64,000 nucleotides of DNA from Streptococcus mitis (GTDB lineage Bacteria > Bacillota > Bacilli > Lactobacillales > Streptococcaceae). Below are positions 1 to 9,682 of the stretch, in pieces; the stretch's first letter is position 1, and every line of letters begins with the position of its first letter. Below the pieces are notes generated by a model. It was not told the DNA's origin, made no database searches, and saw only the letters and a list, made by a program, of their open reading frames with translations. Location of the stretch: positions 46,965-110,964 of the forward strand of contig NZ_JPFV01000003.1 of assembly GCF_000722685.1 (NCBI RefSeq), written 5' to 3'. A program made the translations under genes and the position numbers.

Positions 1-1182
1 ATCCAAGATGGTCACAAAGTGACATCTGCATTAGCTGTCAAATATGGTGGTGTGGTTGAAAGTTTGGCACTTGCTACTTTTGGAAATCATATTGGTGCAG
101 AAGTAACCTTGCCTGAACTTGAAACGGCTTTGACAGCTCAATTGGGTGGATTTGTCTTCACATCTCCTGAAGATATTTCAGGTGTTTCCAAGATTGGACA
201 AACAGCAGCTGACTTTACACTTACTGTAAATGGTGTAACGCTTGATGGACACAAGCTTGACAGTGCCTTCCAAGGCAAATTGGAAGAAGTTTACCCAACA
301 GAATTTGCCCAAGCGAAAGAATTGGAAGAAGTACCTGCTGTGGCGTCAGATGCTGTGATTAAAGCCAAAGAAACAGTTGAAAAACCGGTGGTTTACATTC
401 CAGTCTTCCCAGGCACCAACTCAGAATATGATTCAGCCAAGGCCTTTGAAAAAGAAGGTGCAGAGGTCAACATGGTGCCATTTGTGACCTTGCATGAAAA
501 CGCCATTGTCAAGTCGGTTAAAACCATGGTTGACAACATCAGCAAGGCTAACATCCTCTTCTTTGCAGGTGGTTTCTCAGCTGCGGACGAGCCAGATGGT
601 TCAGCCAAGTTTATTGTCAATATTCTGCTTAATGAAAAAGTGCGTGTAGCTATTGATAGCTTTATCGCTCGTGGTGGCTTGATCATCGGTATCTGTAATG
701 GATTCCAGGCCTTGGTCAAATCAGGTCTTCTTCCATACGGAAACTTCGAAGATGCCAGCAGTACGAGCCCAACCCTCTTCTACAATGATGCCAACCAACA
801 CGTGGCCAAGATGGTGGAAACCCGTATTGCCAATACCAACTCGCCGTGGTTGACTGGGGTGCAAGTGGGCGATATCCACGCTATTCCTGTTTCGCACGGT
901 GAAGGGAAGTTTGTCGTGACGGCTGAGGAATTTGCAGAACTCCGTGACAATGGCCAAATTTTCAGCCAATATGTTGACTTTGACGGCAAACCAAGTATGG
1001 ACTCTAAGTACAATCCGAATGGTTCTATCCATGCCATTGAAGGAATTACCAGCAAGAACGGTCAAATCATCGGTAAGATGGGACACTCAGAACGTTATGA
1101 AGACGGTCTTTTCCAAAATATCCCAGGAAATAAAGATCAGCACCTCTTCGCATCGGCGGTTAAATACTTTACTGGAAAATAG
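1..1182 (+). CDS. purL: Phosphoribosylformylglycinamidine synthase, C-terminal part (partial at window start)
   Basis: This is the last 393 residues of the large single-chain FGAM synthase, which converts FGAR to FGAM using glutamine and ATP in the fourth step of purine synthesis. The reading frame is open from base 1, so the gene begins outside the window. The visible part ends with a class I glutamine amidotransferase domain: the nucleophile is the Cys codon at 694 in the motif GICNGFQ, and the late motif GHSER (His codon at 1084) supplies the His/Glu of the triad. The upstream residues belong to the synthetase half. It is followed by purF after a 195-base gap that contains a strong hairpin. 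Confidence 0.95.
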   Translation: MQDGHKVTSALAVKYGGVVESLALATFGNHIGAEVTLPELETALTAQLGGFVFTSPEDISGVSKIGQTAADFTLTVNGVTLDGHKLDSAFQGKLEEVYPTEFAQAKELEEVPAVASDAVIKAKETVEKPVVYIPVFPGTNSEYDSAKAFEKEGAEVNMVPFVTLHENAIVKSVKTMVDNISKANILFFAGGFSAADEPDGSAKFIVNILLNEKVRVAIDSFIARGGLIIGICNGFQALVKSGLLPYGNFEDASSTSPTLFYNDANQHVAKMVETRIANTNSPWLTGVQVGDIHAIPVSHGEGKFVVTAEEFAELRDNGQIFSQYVDFDGKPSMDSKYNPNGSIHAIEGITSKNGQIIGKMGHSERYEDGLFQNIPGNKDQHLFASAVKYFTGK

Positions 1183-1288
1183 GACTTACAGATTTTCTAA
1201 TAGATAGTATCAGTAATGTAAAAGTCATGTAGCTCTAGCTCATGATGATTGCGAAGGATTTATTTTGTGAGTGAAACGAGCTCCGACC

Positions 1289-1353
1289 GTATCATTCCAC
1301 AGTAGCTCGTTAGGGAGTATTTGAGAGCGTCCCTGCTACTAAAGGAATGATAC
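1289..1353 (+). promoter_or_regulatory. Long stem-loop in the purF leader
   Basis: Three consecutive complementary blocks form one long stem: GTATCATTCC (1289-1298) with GGAATGATAC (1344-1353), AGTAGC (1301-1306) with GCTACT (1335-1340), and AGGGA (1312-1316) with TCCCT (1330-1334). That gives 21 Watson-Crick pairs with one small internal loop. It ends about 24 bases before the purF start and has no U-run, so it is not a standard terminator. Its role (mRNA processing, attenuation, or a small interspersed repeat) is not known from sequence. Confidence 0.6.
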
Positions 1354-1377
1354 ACAAATGAAAATTAGGTATAAAAA

Positions 1378-2820
1378 ATGACATACGAAGTAAAATCTCT
1401 TAATGAAGAATGTGGTGTTTTCGGTATCTGGGGACATCCAGATGCTGCTAAATTGACCTATTTTGGGCTCCACAGTCTTCAGCACCGTGGTCAGGAGGGG
1501 GCAGGAATCCTCTCCAATGATCAAGGGAAACTAAAGCGCCATCGTGATATGGGCCTTCTATCAGAAGTCTTCAGAAATCCTGCTAATTTGGATAAATTGA
1601 CAGGAACTGGTGCGATTGGGCATGTTCGTTACGCGACTGCTGGCGAAGCTTCTGTAGATAACATCCAGCCCTTCCTCTTCCGTTTTCACGATATGCAGTT
1701 TGGCTTGGCTCATAATGGAAATCTGACCAATGCGGCCTCTCTCAAGAAAGAATTGGAAGATAGAGGAGCGATTTTCAGCGCGACTTCTGATTCAGAAATC
1801 TTAGCCCACCTCATTCGTAGGAGTCACAATCCTAGCCTGATGGGAAAAATCAAGGAAGCGCTCAGCCTTGTCAAAGGTGGATTTGCTTATATCCTGTTGT
1901 TTGAGGATAAGTTGATTGCTGCTCTTGACCCAAATGGTTTTCGCCCTCTTTCTATCGGGAAAATGGCTAATGGAGCGGTGGTTGTTTCCTCTGAAACTTG
2001 TGCTTTTGAAGTCATTGGTGCAGAATGGATTCGTGATTTGAAGCCAGGTGAGATTGTCATCATTGATGACAAGGGCATCCAGTATGATAGCTATACAGAC
2101 GATACTCAGTTAGCAATCTGTTCTATGGAGTATATCTACTTTGCCCGCCCTGATTCTAATATCCACGGTGTCAATGTCCATACGGCACGTAAACGTATGG
2201 GTGCCCAATTAGCGCGAGAATTCAAGCATGAGGCGGATATCGTGGTCGGTGTGCCAAATTCCTCACTCAGCGCAGCCATGGGATTTGCGGAAGAGTCCGG
2301 TTTGCCAAACGAAATGGGTCTTATCAAGAACCAATACACCCAACGTACCTTTATCCAACCGACTCAAGAATTACGAGAGCAAGGGGTGCGGATGAAACTA
2401 TCTGCTGTTTCTGGTGTCGTGAAAGGCAAGCGTGTGGTTATGGTGGATGACTCTATTGTACGTGGAACAACCTCTCGTCGTATCGTTCAGCTCTTGAAAG
2501 AAGCTGGTGCGACTGAGGTTCACGTTGCTATTGGCAGTCCAGCGCTAGCTTATCCATGCTTCTATGGAATTGATATCCAGACCCGTCAGGAGCTGATTGC
2601 GGCCAATCATACGGTCGAAGAAACGCGCCAAATCATTGGGGCGGATAGCCTGACCTATCTTTCTATTGAAGGATTGATTGAGTCGATTGGGATTGAAACG
2701 GATGCGCCAAATGGTGGTCTCTGTGTCGCTTATTTTGATGGTGATTACCCAACGCCTCTCTACGACTATGAAGAAGACTATCGTAGAAGTTTGGAAGAAA
2801 AGACCAGTTTTTACAAATAG
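1378..2820 (+). CDS. purF: Amidophosphoribosyltransferase
   Basis: PurF (480 aa) catalyses the committed step of purine synthesis, transferring ammonia from glutamine to PRPP to form phosphoribosylamine. The N terminus reads MTYEVKSLNEECGVFG, so an 11-residue propeptide precedes Cys12, the expected N-terminal nucleophile of the Ntn amidotransferase domain. The C-terminal phosphoribosyltransferase domain has the PRPP-binding motif VMVDDSIVRGTTSRR near residues 354-368. The length is normal for the family. The ribosome-binding sequence is weak. purM follows closely and the pair is probably cotranscribed. Confidence 0.97.
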   Translation: MTYEVKSLNEECGVFGIWGHPDAAKLTYFGLHSLQHRGQEGAGILSNDQGKLKRHRDMGLLSEVFRNPANLDKLTGTGAIGHVRYATAGEASVDNIQPFLFRFHDMQFGLAHNGNLTNAASLKKELEDRGAIFSATSDSEILAHLIRRSHNPSLMGKIKEALSLVKGGFAYILLFEDKLIAALDPNGFRPLSIGKMANGAVVVSSETCAFEVIGAEWIRDLKPGEIVIIDDKGIQYDSYTDDTQLAICSMEYIYFARPDSNIHGVNVHTARKRMGAQLAREFKHEADIVVGVPNSSLSAAMGFAEESGLPNEMGLIKNQYTQRTFIQPTQELREQGVRMKLSAVSGVVKGKRVVMVDDSIVRGTTSRRIVQLLKEAGATEVHVAIGSPALAYPCFYGIDIQTRQELIAANHTVEETRQIIGADSLTYLSIEGLIESIGIETDAPNGGLCVAYFDGDYPTPLYDYEEDYRRSLEEKTSFYK

Positions 2821-2856
2821 ATGACAGATTCTCCATTAAAGAAAAGGAAAAATAAA

Positions 2857-3879
2857 ATGGCAAATAAAAATGCGTACGCCCGATCTGGCGTGGATGTTGA
2901 AGCGGGTTATGAAGTTGTTGAACGAATCAAAAAGCACGTGGCTCGTACGGAGCGTGCAGGTGTCATGGGAGCTCTTGGTGGTTTTGGTGGTATGTTTGAC
3001 CTTTCAAAAACAGGTGTCAAAGAACCCGTCTTGATTTCAGGAACTGATGGTGTCGGAACCAAGCTCATGCTGGCTATCAAGTACGACAAGCACGATACCA
3101 TCGGTCAGGACTGTGTGGCCATGTGTGTCAATGATATCATCGCTGCAGGTGCGGAGCCTCTCTATTTCCTCGACTATGTGGCGACAGGCAAGAATGAACC
3201 AGCCAAGCTAGAACAAGTGGTCGCGGGTGTAGCAGAAGGTTGTGTGCAGGCAGGCGCCGCCCTCATCGGTGGGGAAACGGCTGAAATGCCTGGCATGTAC
3301 GGCGAAGATGACTATGACTTGGCTGGTTTTGCGGTTGGTGTGGCTGAAAAATCTCAAATCATTGACGGTTCAAAGGTGGCAGAAGGAGATATTCTTCTCG
3401 GACTTGCTTCAAGTGGGATTCATTCCAATGGTTACTCTCTCGTCCGTCGTGTCTTTGCGGATTACACAGGTGAGGAAGTCCTACCAGAATTGGAAGGCAA
3501 GCAACTCAAGGAAGTTCTTCTTGAGCCGACTCGTATCTATGTCAAGGCTGTTTTGCCACTCATCAAAGAAGAGTTGGTCAACGGCATTGCCCACATCACA
3601 GGCGGTGGCTTTATTGAGAATGTCCCTCGCATGTTTGCAGCTGACTTGGCTGCTGAGATTGAAGAAGACAAGGTTCCCGTGCTTCCAATTTTCAAAGCCC
3701 TTGAAAAATACGGTCAGATCAAACATGAAGAAATGTTTGAAATCTTCAATATGGGTGTGGGACTTATGCTAGCAGTTAGCCCTGAAAATGTAGGTCGTGT
3801 CAAGGAATTATTGGATGAACCAGTCTATGAAATTGGTCGCATCGTCAAGAAAGAAAACGAAAGTGTCATCATTAAATGA
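2857..3879 (+). CDS. purM: Phosphoribosylformylglycinamidine cyclo-ligase (AIR synthetase)
   Basis: PurM (340 aa) closes the imidazole ring of AIR from FGAM using ATP. The start at 2857 ([13 protein letters not shown]) is preferred over an in-frame ATG at 2821, which sits directly after the purF stop and has no ribosome-binding site; GAAAAGGAAA at 2841-2850 is well placed for 2857. The conserved early motif SGTDGVGTK (ATP-binding region) and the late [10 protein letters not shown] motif are both present. It overlaps purN by 4 bases (ATGA), which indicates translational coupling. Confidence 0.96.
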   Translation: MANKNAYARSGVDVEAGYEVVERIKKHVARTERAGVMGALGGFGGMFDLSKTGVKEPVLISGTDGVGTKLMLAIKYDKHDTIGQDCVAMCVNDIIAAGAEPLYFLDYVATGKNEPAKLEQVVAGVAEGCVQAGAALIGGETAEMPGMYGEDDYDLAGFAVGVAEKSQIIDGSKVAEGDILLGLASSGIHSNGYSLVRRVFADYTGEEVLPELEGKQLKEVLLEPTRIYVKAVLPLIKEELVNGIAHITGGGFIENVPRMFAADLAAEIEEDKVPVLPIFKALEKYGQIKHEEMFEIFNMGVGLMLAVSPENVGRVKELLDEPVYEIGRIVKKENESVIIK

Positions 3880-4427
3880 AAAAAATAGCGGTTTTTGCCT
3901 CTGGTAATGGCTCAAATTTTCAGGTGATAGCGGAACAATTTCCAGTAGAGTTTGTCTTTTCAGACCATCGTGACGCTTATGTGCTCGAACGTGCAGACAA
4001 GCTCGGCGTTTTGTCCTATGCTTTTGAATTAAAGGAGTTTGAAAGCAAGGCAGACTACGAAGCAGCCATTGTCGAACTCTTGGAAGAACAACAGATTGAC
4101 TTGGTTTGCCTAGCGGGCTACATGAAAATCGTTGGGCCAACCTTATTGGCGGCTTATGAAGGTCGGATTATTAACATTCACCCAGCCTACCTGCCAGAAT
4201 TTCCAGGAGCTCATGGGATTGAGGATGCTTGGAATGCTGGCGTTGCTGAGAGTGGTGTTACCATTCACTGGGTGGACTCAGGTGTGGATACAGGAAAGGT
4301 CATCAAACAAGTACGTGTGCCACGGTTAGCTGATGATACCATAGCCAGCTTTGAAGAACGTATTCATGAAGCAGAGTACAAGTTGTATCCGGAAGTTCTG
4401 GATAGCTTAGGGGTAGGGAGAAGGTAA
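3876..4427 (+). CDS. purN: Phosphoribosylglycinamide formyltransferase
   Basis: PurN (183 aa) formylates GAR with 10-formyltetrahydrofolate in the third step of purine synthesis. The family motifs are visible: [10 protein letters not shown] at the N terminus, [25 protein letters not shown] containing the catalytic Asn and His, and [10 protein letters not shown] containing the catalytic Asp. Its start overlaps the purM stop. The last ~115 bases of this gene are duplicated at 5932-6048 (a broken copy), which marks the purN/purH junction as a site of repeated recombination. Confidence 0.96.
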   Translation: MKKIAVFASGNGSNFQVIAEQFPVEFVFSDHRDAYVLERADKLGVLSYAFELKEFESKADYEAAIVELLEEQQIDLVCLAGYMKIVGPTLLAAYEGRIINIHPAYLPEFPGAHGIEDAWNAGVAESGVTIHWVDSGVDTGKVIKQVRVPRLADDTIASFEERIHEAEYKLYPEVLDSLGVGRR

Positions 4428-4430
4428 ATT

Positions 4431-5132
4431 TTGAATAATAAAGCTGTTAAGACTTTACTAGATAAAGTTAAAGAATTTGAAGATTTTTTTAATGAGTATG
4501 AAAAACAATTTTACCCTAAAGTAATAAAAATTAGAAATAAATTTCTAATTAATTTAATTGTATTTATTACTCTAATGTTGGTAAGTTATGGACTCATTTG
4601 GTGGGATTTTGGTGATTTGTGTGTTAAGATAGCTTCTCTTATTTTTACTGTGTTTTCTTTGGTGCACTTTATTTATCTCAGTCGAAAAATTGATAAAATT
4701 TCAGACGGCAAATCTGATAAATTTGAAGAGATATGTCAAGAAGTAAAACGTAAGTTAATTCATATATATGGTGGAAGAGCTAGGTATGCTGTGAAATTAC
4801 TAATCGCTGATTTGACAGATAAACAGGATAATAAAATTAAGAAGTATGAAAGTTTAGTAAAGTCTGTAGGTACAGTTGGTATGATTTTGGTGACGTCTTT
4901 TATCACTTTAGTTGTAAAACAATTTTTTGATACAGGCGAAAATAGCATATCATTAAACGTATTTATCGGATTAATTCTATTAGTATTTATTATCGTTTTT
5001 TTGATTACAGTTGCGGATACTTTTATTAGAAATATTATTAAGTATCCTTTATTTGGAAAGGCTTCGAAAGAAGTGTATTTAATGGACATTTTATACGAAG
5101 TAAAGTATATGATATTAGAAAAAGAAAGATAA
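4431..5132 (+). CDS. Hypothetical membrane protein (cargo gene 1 in purN-purH interval)
   Basis: A 233-residue protein that I do not recognise. It starts with TTG, using the GGGAGAAGG inside the end of purN as ribosome-binding site. It has four likely membrane helices in two pairs, near residues 38-58, 62-80, 145-165 and 175-198, separated by a soluble, lysine-rich middle part. Base composition is much more AT-rich than the flanking pur genes, indicating acquired DNA. It lies between purN and a broken purH copy. No catalytic motif is visible. Confidence 0.7.
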   Translation: MNNKAVKTLLDKVKEFEDFFNEYEKQFYPKVIKIRNKFLINLIVFITLMLVSYGLIWWDFGDLCVKIASLIFTVFSLVHFIYLSRKIDKISDGKSDKFEEICQEVKRKLIHIYGGRARYAVKLLIADLTDKQDNKIKKYESLVKSVGTVGMILVTSFITLVVKQFFDTGENSISLNVFIGLILLVFIIVFLITVADTFIRNIIKYPLFGKASKEVYLMDILYEVKYMILEKER

Positions 5133-5137
5133 CTAAA

Positions 5138-5363
5138 ATGACTAAACGAGCACTTATTTCAGTCTCAAACAAAGAGGGCATTGTTGAATTTGCCCAGGAA
5201 CTTAAAAAAACTCGGTTGGGACATCATCTCAACAGGTGGAACCAAGGTTGCCCTTGATAATGCTGGGGTGAGTACCATTGCCATTGATGATTCATATGAT
5301 ATCTTTGATTTTAAATTGGAGTCAGTGTTTGTTGAAGACGGCTTCAAACGGAGGTATTTGTAA
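5138..5363 (+). pseudogene. Broken 5' copy of purH
   Basis: The first ~50 codons match the start of the real purH at 6560 ([24 protein letters not shown], then [14 protein letters not shown]). An extra A in the run of A residues near 5204 shifts the frame between ELKK and LGWDIIS. After TIAIDD the similarity stops and an unrelated tail of ~22 codons runs to a TAA that overlaps the next ATG. It is a recombination remnant, not a functional cyclohydrolase. Confidence 0.85.
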
Positions 5364-5872
5364 TGTTAGAATCTAAAAAAACAACTCGATATGTATTTTA
5401 TGTCTATCTGATTTTATTAACTTGGGGAATCTTATTTAAGTTTGAAACCAATCCTGAATTTATAGCATTTTTCTTAGCTCCAAGGTACATCAATTGGATT
5501 CCATTTTCAGAACCACCAATAGTAGATGGAAAAATTGTTTTTGCTGAAATGTTATTTAATCTGATTTCCTTTATCCCATTAGGTGTTTGTTTCTCTCTGA
5601 TAAAAACTAATTTATCTAGTTTAAAAATAGTCGGAACGGGTTTCTTGATTAGTTTATTGTTTGAGTGCTTACAGTATATTTTGGCAATAGGTATAACAGA
5701 TATAACGGATTTGGCTTTAAATACGCTAGGTGTTTGTGTAGGCTTACTGATTTATCAAATTTTTATAAGAGTGTTCAAATCACAGACTAGAAAATTGGTC
5801 AATATCTTAGGTATGCTTAGCCTTGGTTTTGCTTATCTTGTTTTACTGTTACTGCATTTAATTGGTGTTTAA
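5363..5872 (+). CDS. VanZ-family membrane protein
   Basis: A 169-residue integral membrane protein resembling the VanZ-like family, with about four hydrophobic helices (near residues 10-27, 55-75, 88-115, 145-165) and the typical acidic and aromatic loop between helices 1 and 2 (INWIPFSEP). VanZ in enterococci gives low-level teicoplanin resistance by an unclear mechanism; the role here is unknown. The ATG overlaps the stop of the broken purH copy (TAATG). It is flanked on both sides by purH fragments. Confidence 0.8.
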   Translation: MLESKKTTRYVFYVYLILLTWGILFKFETNPEFIAFFLAPRYINWIPFSEPPIVDGKIVFAEMLFNLISFIPLGVCFSLIKTNLSSLKIVGTGFLISLLFECLQYILAIGITDITDLALNTLGVCVGLLIYQIFIRVFKSQTRKLVNILGMLSLGFAYLVLLLLHLIGV

Positions 5873-5896
5873 CTAATGATTAAAAAGGAGAATATA

Positions 5897-6048
5897 ATGA
5901 CTAAACGCGCCTTAATCAGTGTCTCAGATAAGTCCGTGTACCAAGGTTAGCGAATGATACCATTGACAGCTTTGAAACTCGGATTCATGAGGCAGAGTAC
6001 AAGTTGTATCCGGAGGTTCTGGATAGTTTGGGAGTAGGGAGAAGGTAA
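5897..6048 (+). pseudogene. Chimeric remnant: purH 5' end fused to purN 3' end
   Basis: It starts with a good ribosome-binding site (AAAAAGGAG) and 12 codons of purH ([12 protein letters not shown]), then jumps at about 5932 into sequence matching the last ~115 bases of purN (VPRLANDTI ... LDSLGVGRR, stop at 6046-6048). The purN part is read in another frame from the purH part. This chimeric scar shows that the two ends of the purN-purH interval have been joined by recombination. Confidence 0.88.
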
Positions 6049-6093
6049 GAAGTGAATCAAGTTTTGATTGTGCAATATTGCTAGGAGAAAAAA

Positions 6094-6558
6094 ATGATTG
6101 AGATGAAATTAGTAGATGAGAGCAGTTTTCAGGCAGTGTTGGATTTGAAAATATCTGAAGCTGATGAACGAGCACGTTTCGTGGCTCCAAATGTACGCTC
6201 TTTAGCTGATGCATGGCTCTACCGTAAAAATGAAGATGTGTTTCCGAGGGCAATCTATTGGGATAAGCAAGTGGTTGGCTTTCTCCTGCTGGAAATAGAC
6301 GAGGATGAAGCGGAATACTTTATCTGGCGGATAATGATTGGTCAGCAGTACCAAGGAAGAGGTTATGGTCGAAAAGCCTTGGAAGTTCTAATCAAAGAGG
6401 CTCAGATGGATAGAGTTTGCAGTCATATTGTTGCAGATTATGTGGTTGGAAATGAAAAAATGAAGTACCTACTGACTAGTCTAGGTTTTCAGGAAACAGG
6501 ACTTATAGAAGAAAATAACGAAGTCGCTATGCGCTTAGACCTAAAGAAAGAGGAATAG
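6094..6558 (+). CDS. GNAT-family N-acetyltransferase (spermidine/spermine acetyltransferase-like)
   Basis: A 154-residue GNAT enzyme that would move an acetyl group from acetyl-CoA to an amine. The acetyl-CoA loop is visible as [12 protein letters not shown] near residues 87-98, preceded by the beta-4 strand YFIWRIMIG. The general look ([13 protein letters not shown], then LGFQETG near the end) resembles BltD/PaiA-type polyamine acetyltransferases, but the substrate cannot be fixed from sequence. Ribosome-binding site AGGAGAAAAAA precedes the ATG. It lies between the purN remnant and intact purH. Confidence 0.85.
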   Translation: MIEMKLVDESSFQAVLDLKISEADERARFVAPNVRSLADAWLYRKNEDVFPRAIYWDKQVVGFLLLEIDEDEAEYFIWRIMIGQQYQGRGYGRKALEVLIKEAQMDRVCSHIVADYVVGNEKMKYLLTSLGFQETGLIEENNEVAMRLDLKKEE

Positions 6559-6559
6559 A

Positions 6560-8107
6560 ATGACGAAAAAAGCCTTAATCAGCGTCTCAGACAAAGAGGG
6601 TATTGTTGAATTTGCCCAAGAACTTAAAAAACTTGGTTGGGAGATTATCTCGACAGGTGGAACCAAGGTTGCCCTTGATAATGCTGGAGTGGACACCATT
6701 GCCATCGATGATGTGACTGGGTTCCCAGAAATGATGGACGGTCGTGTCAAGACCCTTCATCCAAATATCCACGGTGGGCTCCTTGCTCGTCGTGACTTGG
6801 ATAGTCACCTGGAAGCAGCTAAGGAGAACCAGATTGAGCTCATTGATCTTGTTGTAGTTAACCTTTACCCATTTAAGGAAACCATCCTCAAACAAGACGT
6901 GACTTATGCTGACGCAGTTGAAAACATCGATATCGGCGGGCCATCTATGCTTCGCTCAGCTGCGAAAAATCATGCTAGCGTAACAGTTGTGGTAGATCCA
7001 GCTGACTATGCTGTGGTTTTGGACGAGTTGTCAGCCAATGGTGAAACGACTTACGAAACGCGTCAACGTTTGGCAGCTAAGGTTTTCCGTCACACAGCGG
7101 CTTATGATGCCTTAATTGCAGAGTATTTCACAACTCAAGTGGGTGAAAGCAAGCCTGAAAAGTTGACCTTGACTTATGACCTCAAACAACCTATGCGTTA
7201 CGGTGAGAACCCTCAACAAGACGCGGATTTCTACCAAAAAGCTTTGCCGACGGACTACTCGATTGCTTCGGCGAAACAGCTCAACGGGAAAGAATTGTCA
7301 TTTAACAATATCCGCGATGCTGACGCTGCCATTCGTATTATCCGTGACTTCAAAGACCGTCCAACCGTTGTGGCTCTCAAACACATGAATCCATGCGGTA
7401 TCGGTCAAGCTGATGATATCGAAACAGCTTGGGATTACGCTTATAAGTCTGACCCAGTGTCTATCTTTGGTGGAATTGTCGCTCTCAACCGTGAGGTGGA
7501 TGTTGCGACAGCTGAGAAGATGCATGGCGTTTTCCTTGAAATCATCATCGCACCAAGCTATACGGCTGAAGCGCTAGCTATTTTGACCAACAAAAAGAAA
7601 AACTTGCGCATTCTTGCCTTGCCATTTGATGCTCAAGACGCTAGCGAAGTGGAAGCAGAATACACAGGTGTAGTAGGTGGCCTTCTTGTGCAAAATCAAG
7701 ACGTAGTGAAAGAAAGCCCAGCTGACTGGCAAGTGGTGACCAAACGCCAACCAACAGAGACAGAAGCGACAGCTCTTGAGTTCGCTTGGAAGGCTATCAA
7801 GTATGTCAAATCAAACGGTATCATCGTGACCAATGATCATATGACGCTGGGTGTTGGACCAGGTCAAACCAACCGTGTGGCTTCTGTTCGTATTGCCATT
7901 GACCAAGCTAAAGACCGTCTGGACGGTGCTGTTCTTGCTTCCGATGCCTTCTTCCCATTTGCGGATAACGTGGAAGAAATCGCCAAAGCAGGGATCAAGG
8001 CCATCATCCAGCCGGGTGGGTCCGTCCGTGACCAAGAGTCTATCGAAGCTGCGAATAAATATGGCTTGACCATGGTCTTTACGGGCGTGAGACATTTTAG
8101 ACATTAA
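6560..8107 (+). CDS. purH: Bifunctional AICAR formyltransferase / IMP cyclohydrolase
   Basis: PurH (515 aa) carries out the last two steps to IMP. The N-terminal part (about 1-195) is the MGS-like cyclohydrolase domain with ISTGGTK and GRVKTLHP; the C-terminal part is the formyltransferase with the KHMNPCG motif near residue 275. Length is normal. The stop of the upstream acetyltransferase gene is one base before this ATG, so translation may be coupled. A terminator follows, so purH ends the first purine transcription unit. Confidence 0.97.
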   Translation: MTKKALISVSDKEGIVEFAQELKKLGWEIISTGGTKVALDNAGVDTIAIDDVTGFPEMMDGRVKTLHPNIHGGLLARRDLDSHLEAAKENQIELIDLVVVNLYPFKETILKQDVTYADAVENIDIGGPSMLRSAAKNHASVTVVVDPADYAVVLDELSANGETTYETRQRLAAKVFRHTAAYDALIAEYFTTQVGESKPEKLTLTYDLKQPMRYGENPQQDADFYQKALPTDYSIASAKQLNGKELSFNNIRDADAAIRIIRDFKDRPTVVALKHMNPCGIGQADDIETAWDYAYKSDPVSIFGGIVALNREVDVATAEKMHGVFLEIIIAPSYTAEALAILTNKKKNLRILALPFDAQDASEVEAEYTGVVGGLLVQNQDVVKESPADWQVVTKRQPTETEATALEFAWKAIKYVKSNGIIVTNDHMTLGVGPGQTNRVASVRIAIDQAKDRLDGAVLASDAFFPFADNVEEIAKAGIKAIIQPGGSVRDQESIEAANKYGLTMVFTGVRHFRH

Positions 8108-8117
8108 GAACGTTAAA

Positions 8118-8145
8118 GGGAAGAAAACAGTTTCTTTCCTTTTTT
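8118..8145 (+). terminator. Rho-independent terminator after purH
   Basis: GGGAAGAAA pairs with TTTCTTTCC (9 pairs, one G-U) around a short ACAG loop and is followed by a run of T residues. Confidence 0.75.
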
Positions 8146-8167
8146 GCGTAAAAATGCGGAGTGAAAC

Positions 8168-8196
8168 AAGATTAAAACGAACGTTTATGATATAAT
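8168..8196 (+). promoter_or_regulatory. Promoter of purD, with a weak PurBox-like sequence
   Basis: TATAAT lies at 8191-8196 preceded by TGA, an extended -10. The sequence AAAACGAACGTTT at 8174-8186 overlaps the expected -35 and contains the CGAAC core of the Lactococcus/Bacillus PurBox (about 10 of 13 positions match AWWWCCGAACWWT). Regulation by PurR is inference. Confidence 0.5.
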
Positions 8197-8228
8197 ATTG
8201 GTAAATAATTCGCAAAAGAGGTCGAGGA

Positions 8229-9491
8229 ATGAAGCTGTTAGTTGTCGGTTCGGGTGGTCGTGAACATGCGATTGCTAAGAAGTTGCTTGAGTCAAAAGAG
8301 GTTGAAAAAGTATTTGTAGCTCCTGGGAATGATGGGATGACTCTGGATGGTTTGGAATTGGTAAATATCTCTATTTCCGAACATTATGAATTGATTGAGT
8401 TTGTAAAAGCCAACGATGTTGCTTGGTCATTTATCGGGCCAGATGACGCCCTTGCGGCTGGTATCGTGGATGATTTCCATGCAGCTGGTCTCAAAGCCTT
8501 TGGTCCGACAAGATTGGCAGCTGAGCTGGAGTGGTCCAAGGATTTTGCTAAGGAAATCATGGTCAAGCACGGCGTTCCGACAGCAGCCTATGGGACTTTC
8601 TCAGATTTCGAGGAAGCCAAGGCCTATATCGAAGAAAAAGGCGCTCCAATCGTAGTCAAGGTAGACGGTTTGGCCCTTGGGAAAGGTGTCGTCGTTGCTG
8701 AAACGGTTGAGCAAGCGGTCGAAGCCGCTCACGAGATGCTTTTAGACAATAAATTTGGTGACTCAGGCGCGCGTGTAGTTATTGAGGAATTCCTTGAAGG
8801 AGAGGAATTTTCACTCTTTGCCTTTGTCAATGGCGACAAGTTCTATATCATGCCGACAGCGCAAGACCACAAACGTGCCAATGATGGCGATAAGGGGCCT
8901 AACACTGGTGGGATGGGTGCCTATGCGCCAGTTCCACACTTACCACAGAGTGTAGTTGATACAGCGGTTGACACCATTGTCAAGACAGTCCTCGAAGGGA
9001 TGATTAAAGAAGGTCGCCCTTATCTGGGTATCCTTTACGCAGGGCTTATCTTGACAGCTGATGGCCCCAAAGTCATCGAGTTCAACGCTCGTTTCGGAGA
9101 TCCAGAAACTCAGATTATCCTGCCTCGTCTGACCTCTGATTTTGCACAAAATATTACGGATATCCTCAATGGCAAGGAGCCAAACATCACATGGACGGAC
9201 AAGGGTGTGACACTTGGTGTAGTTGTCGCATCCAATGGGTACCCGCTAGACTATGAAAAAGGTGTCAAGTTGCCAGCTAAAACCGATGGCGACATCATCA
9301 CCTACTATGCAGGGGCTAAGTTTGCGGAAAATAGCAGAGTGCTGCTATCAAACGGTGGACGAGTTTACATGCTCGTCACCACAGCAGACACAGTAAAAGA
9401 AGCTCAAGATACTATCTACCAAGAACTCGCCCAACAAAACACAGAAGGTCTCTTTTACCGAACTGATATCGGAAGCAAAGCGATTAGATAA
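8229..9491 (+). CDS. purD: Phosphoribosylamine-glycine ligase (GAR synthetase)
   Basis: PurD (420 aa) joins glycine to phosphoribosylamine using ATP in the second step of purine synthesis. The N-terminal motif VVGSGGREHAIAKKL and the ATP-grasp features (VKVDGLALGKGV near residue 143, EEFLEGEEFSLFAFVNG near 186, and EFNARFGDPETQ near 282) are present. The length is normal. It has its own promoter and lies 191 bases before purE. That gap holds two small hairpins, at 9507-9524 and 9582-9605 (AATTTGAG pairing with CTCAAATT), of unknown role. Confidence 0.97.
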   Translation: MKLLVVGSGGREHAIAKKLLESKEVEKVFVAPGNDGMTLDGLELVNISISEHYELIEFVKANDVAWSFIGPDDALAAGIVDDFHAAGLKAFGPTRLAAELEWSKDFAKEIMVKHGVPTAAYGTFSDFEEAKAYIEEKGAPIVVKVDGLALGKGVVVAETVEQAVEAAHEMLLDNKFGDSGARVVIEEFLEGEEFSLFAFVNGDKFYIMPTAQDHKRANDGDKGPNTGGMGAYAPVPHLPQSVVDTAVDTIVKTVLEGMIKEGRPYLGILYAGLILTADGPKVIEFNARFGDPETQIILPRLTSDFAQNITDILNGKEPNITWTDKGVTLGVVVASNGYPLDYEKGVKLPAKTDGDIITYYAGAKFAENSRVLLSNGGRVYMLVTTADTVKEAQDTIYQELAQQNTEGLFYRTDIGSKAIR

Positions 9492-9682
9492 AGGTATAAG
9501 AAAAAAGCGACGCAGTCGCCAAATACGATAATGGTCGCCGTGGTGAAAAGCCCATAACAGTATCTGTTCTAGTCTAGGGAAAATTTGAGATCTTAGGCTC
9601 AAATTGTAGAAATGAAACCGAAGGTTTGTTTTCGTCCCTCACAACCTAAGGTGATTGTTGAAAAGAGGAAAAAGGAGAAGAA

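Noticed and set aside
2821-2856. purM start at 2821
   Set aside because: It directly abuts the purF stop with no ribosome-binding site, whereas 2857 has one and gives the usual protein length.
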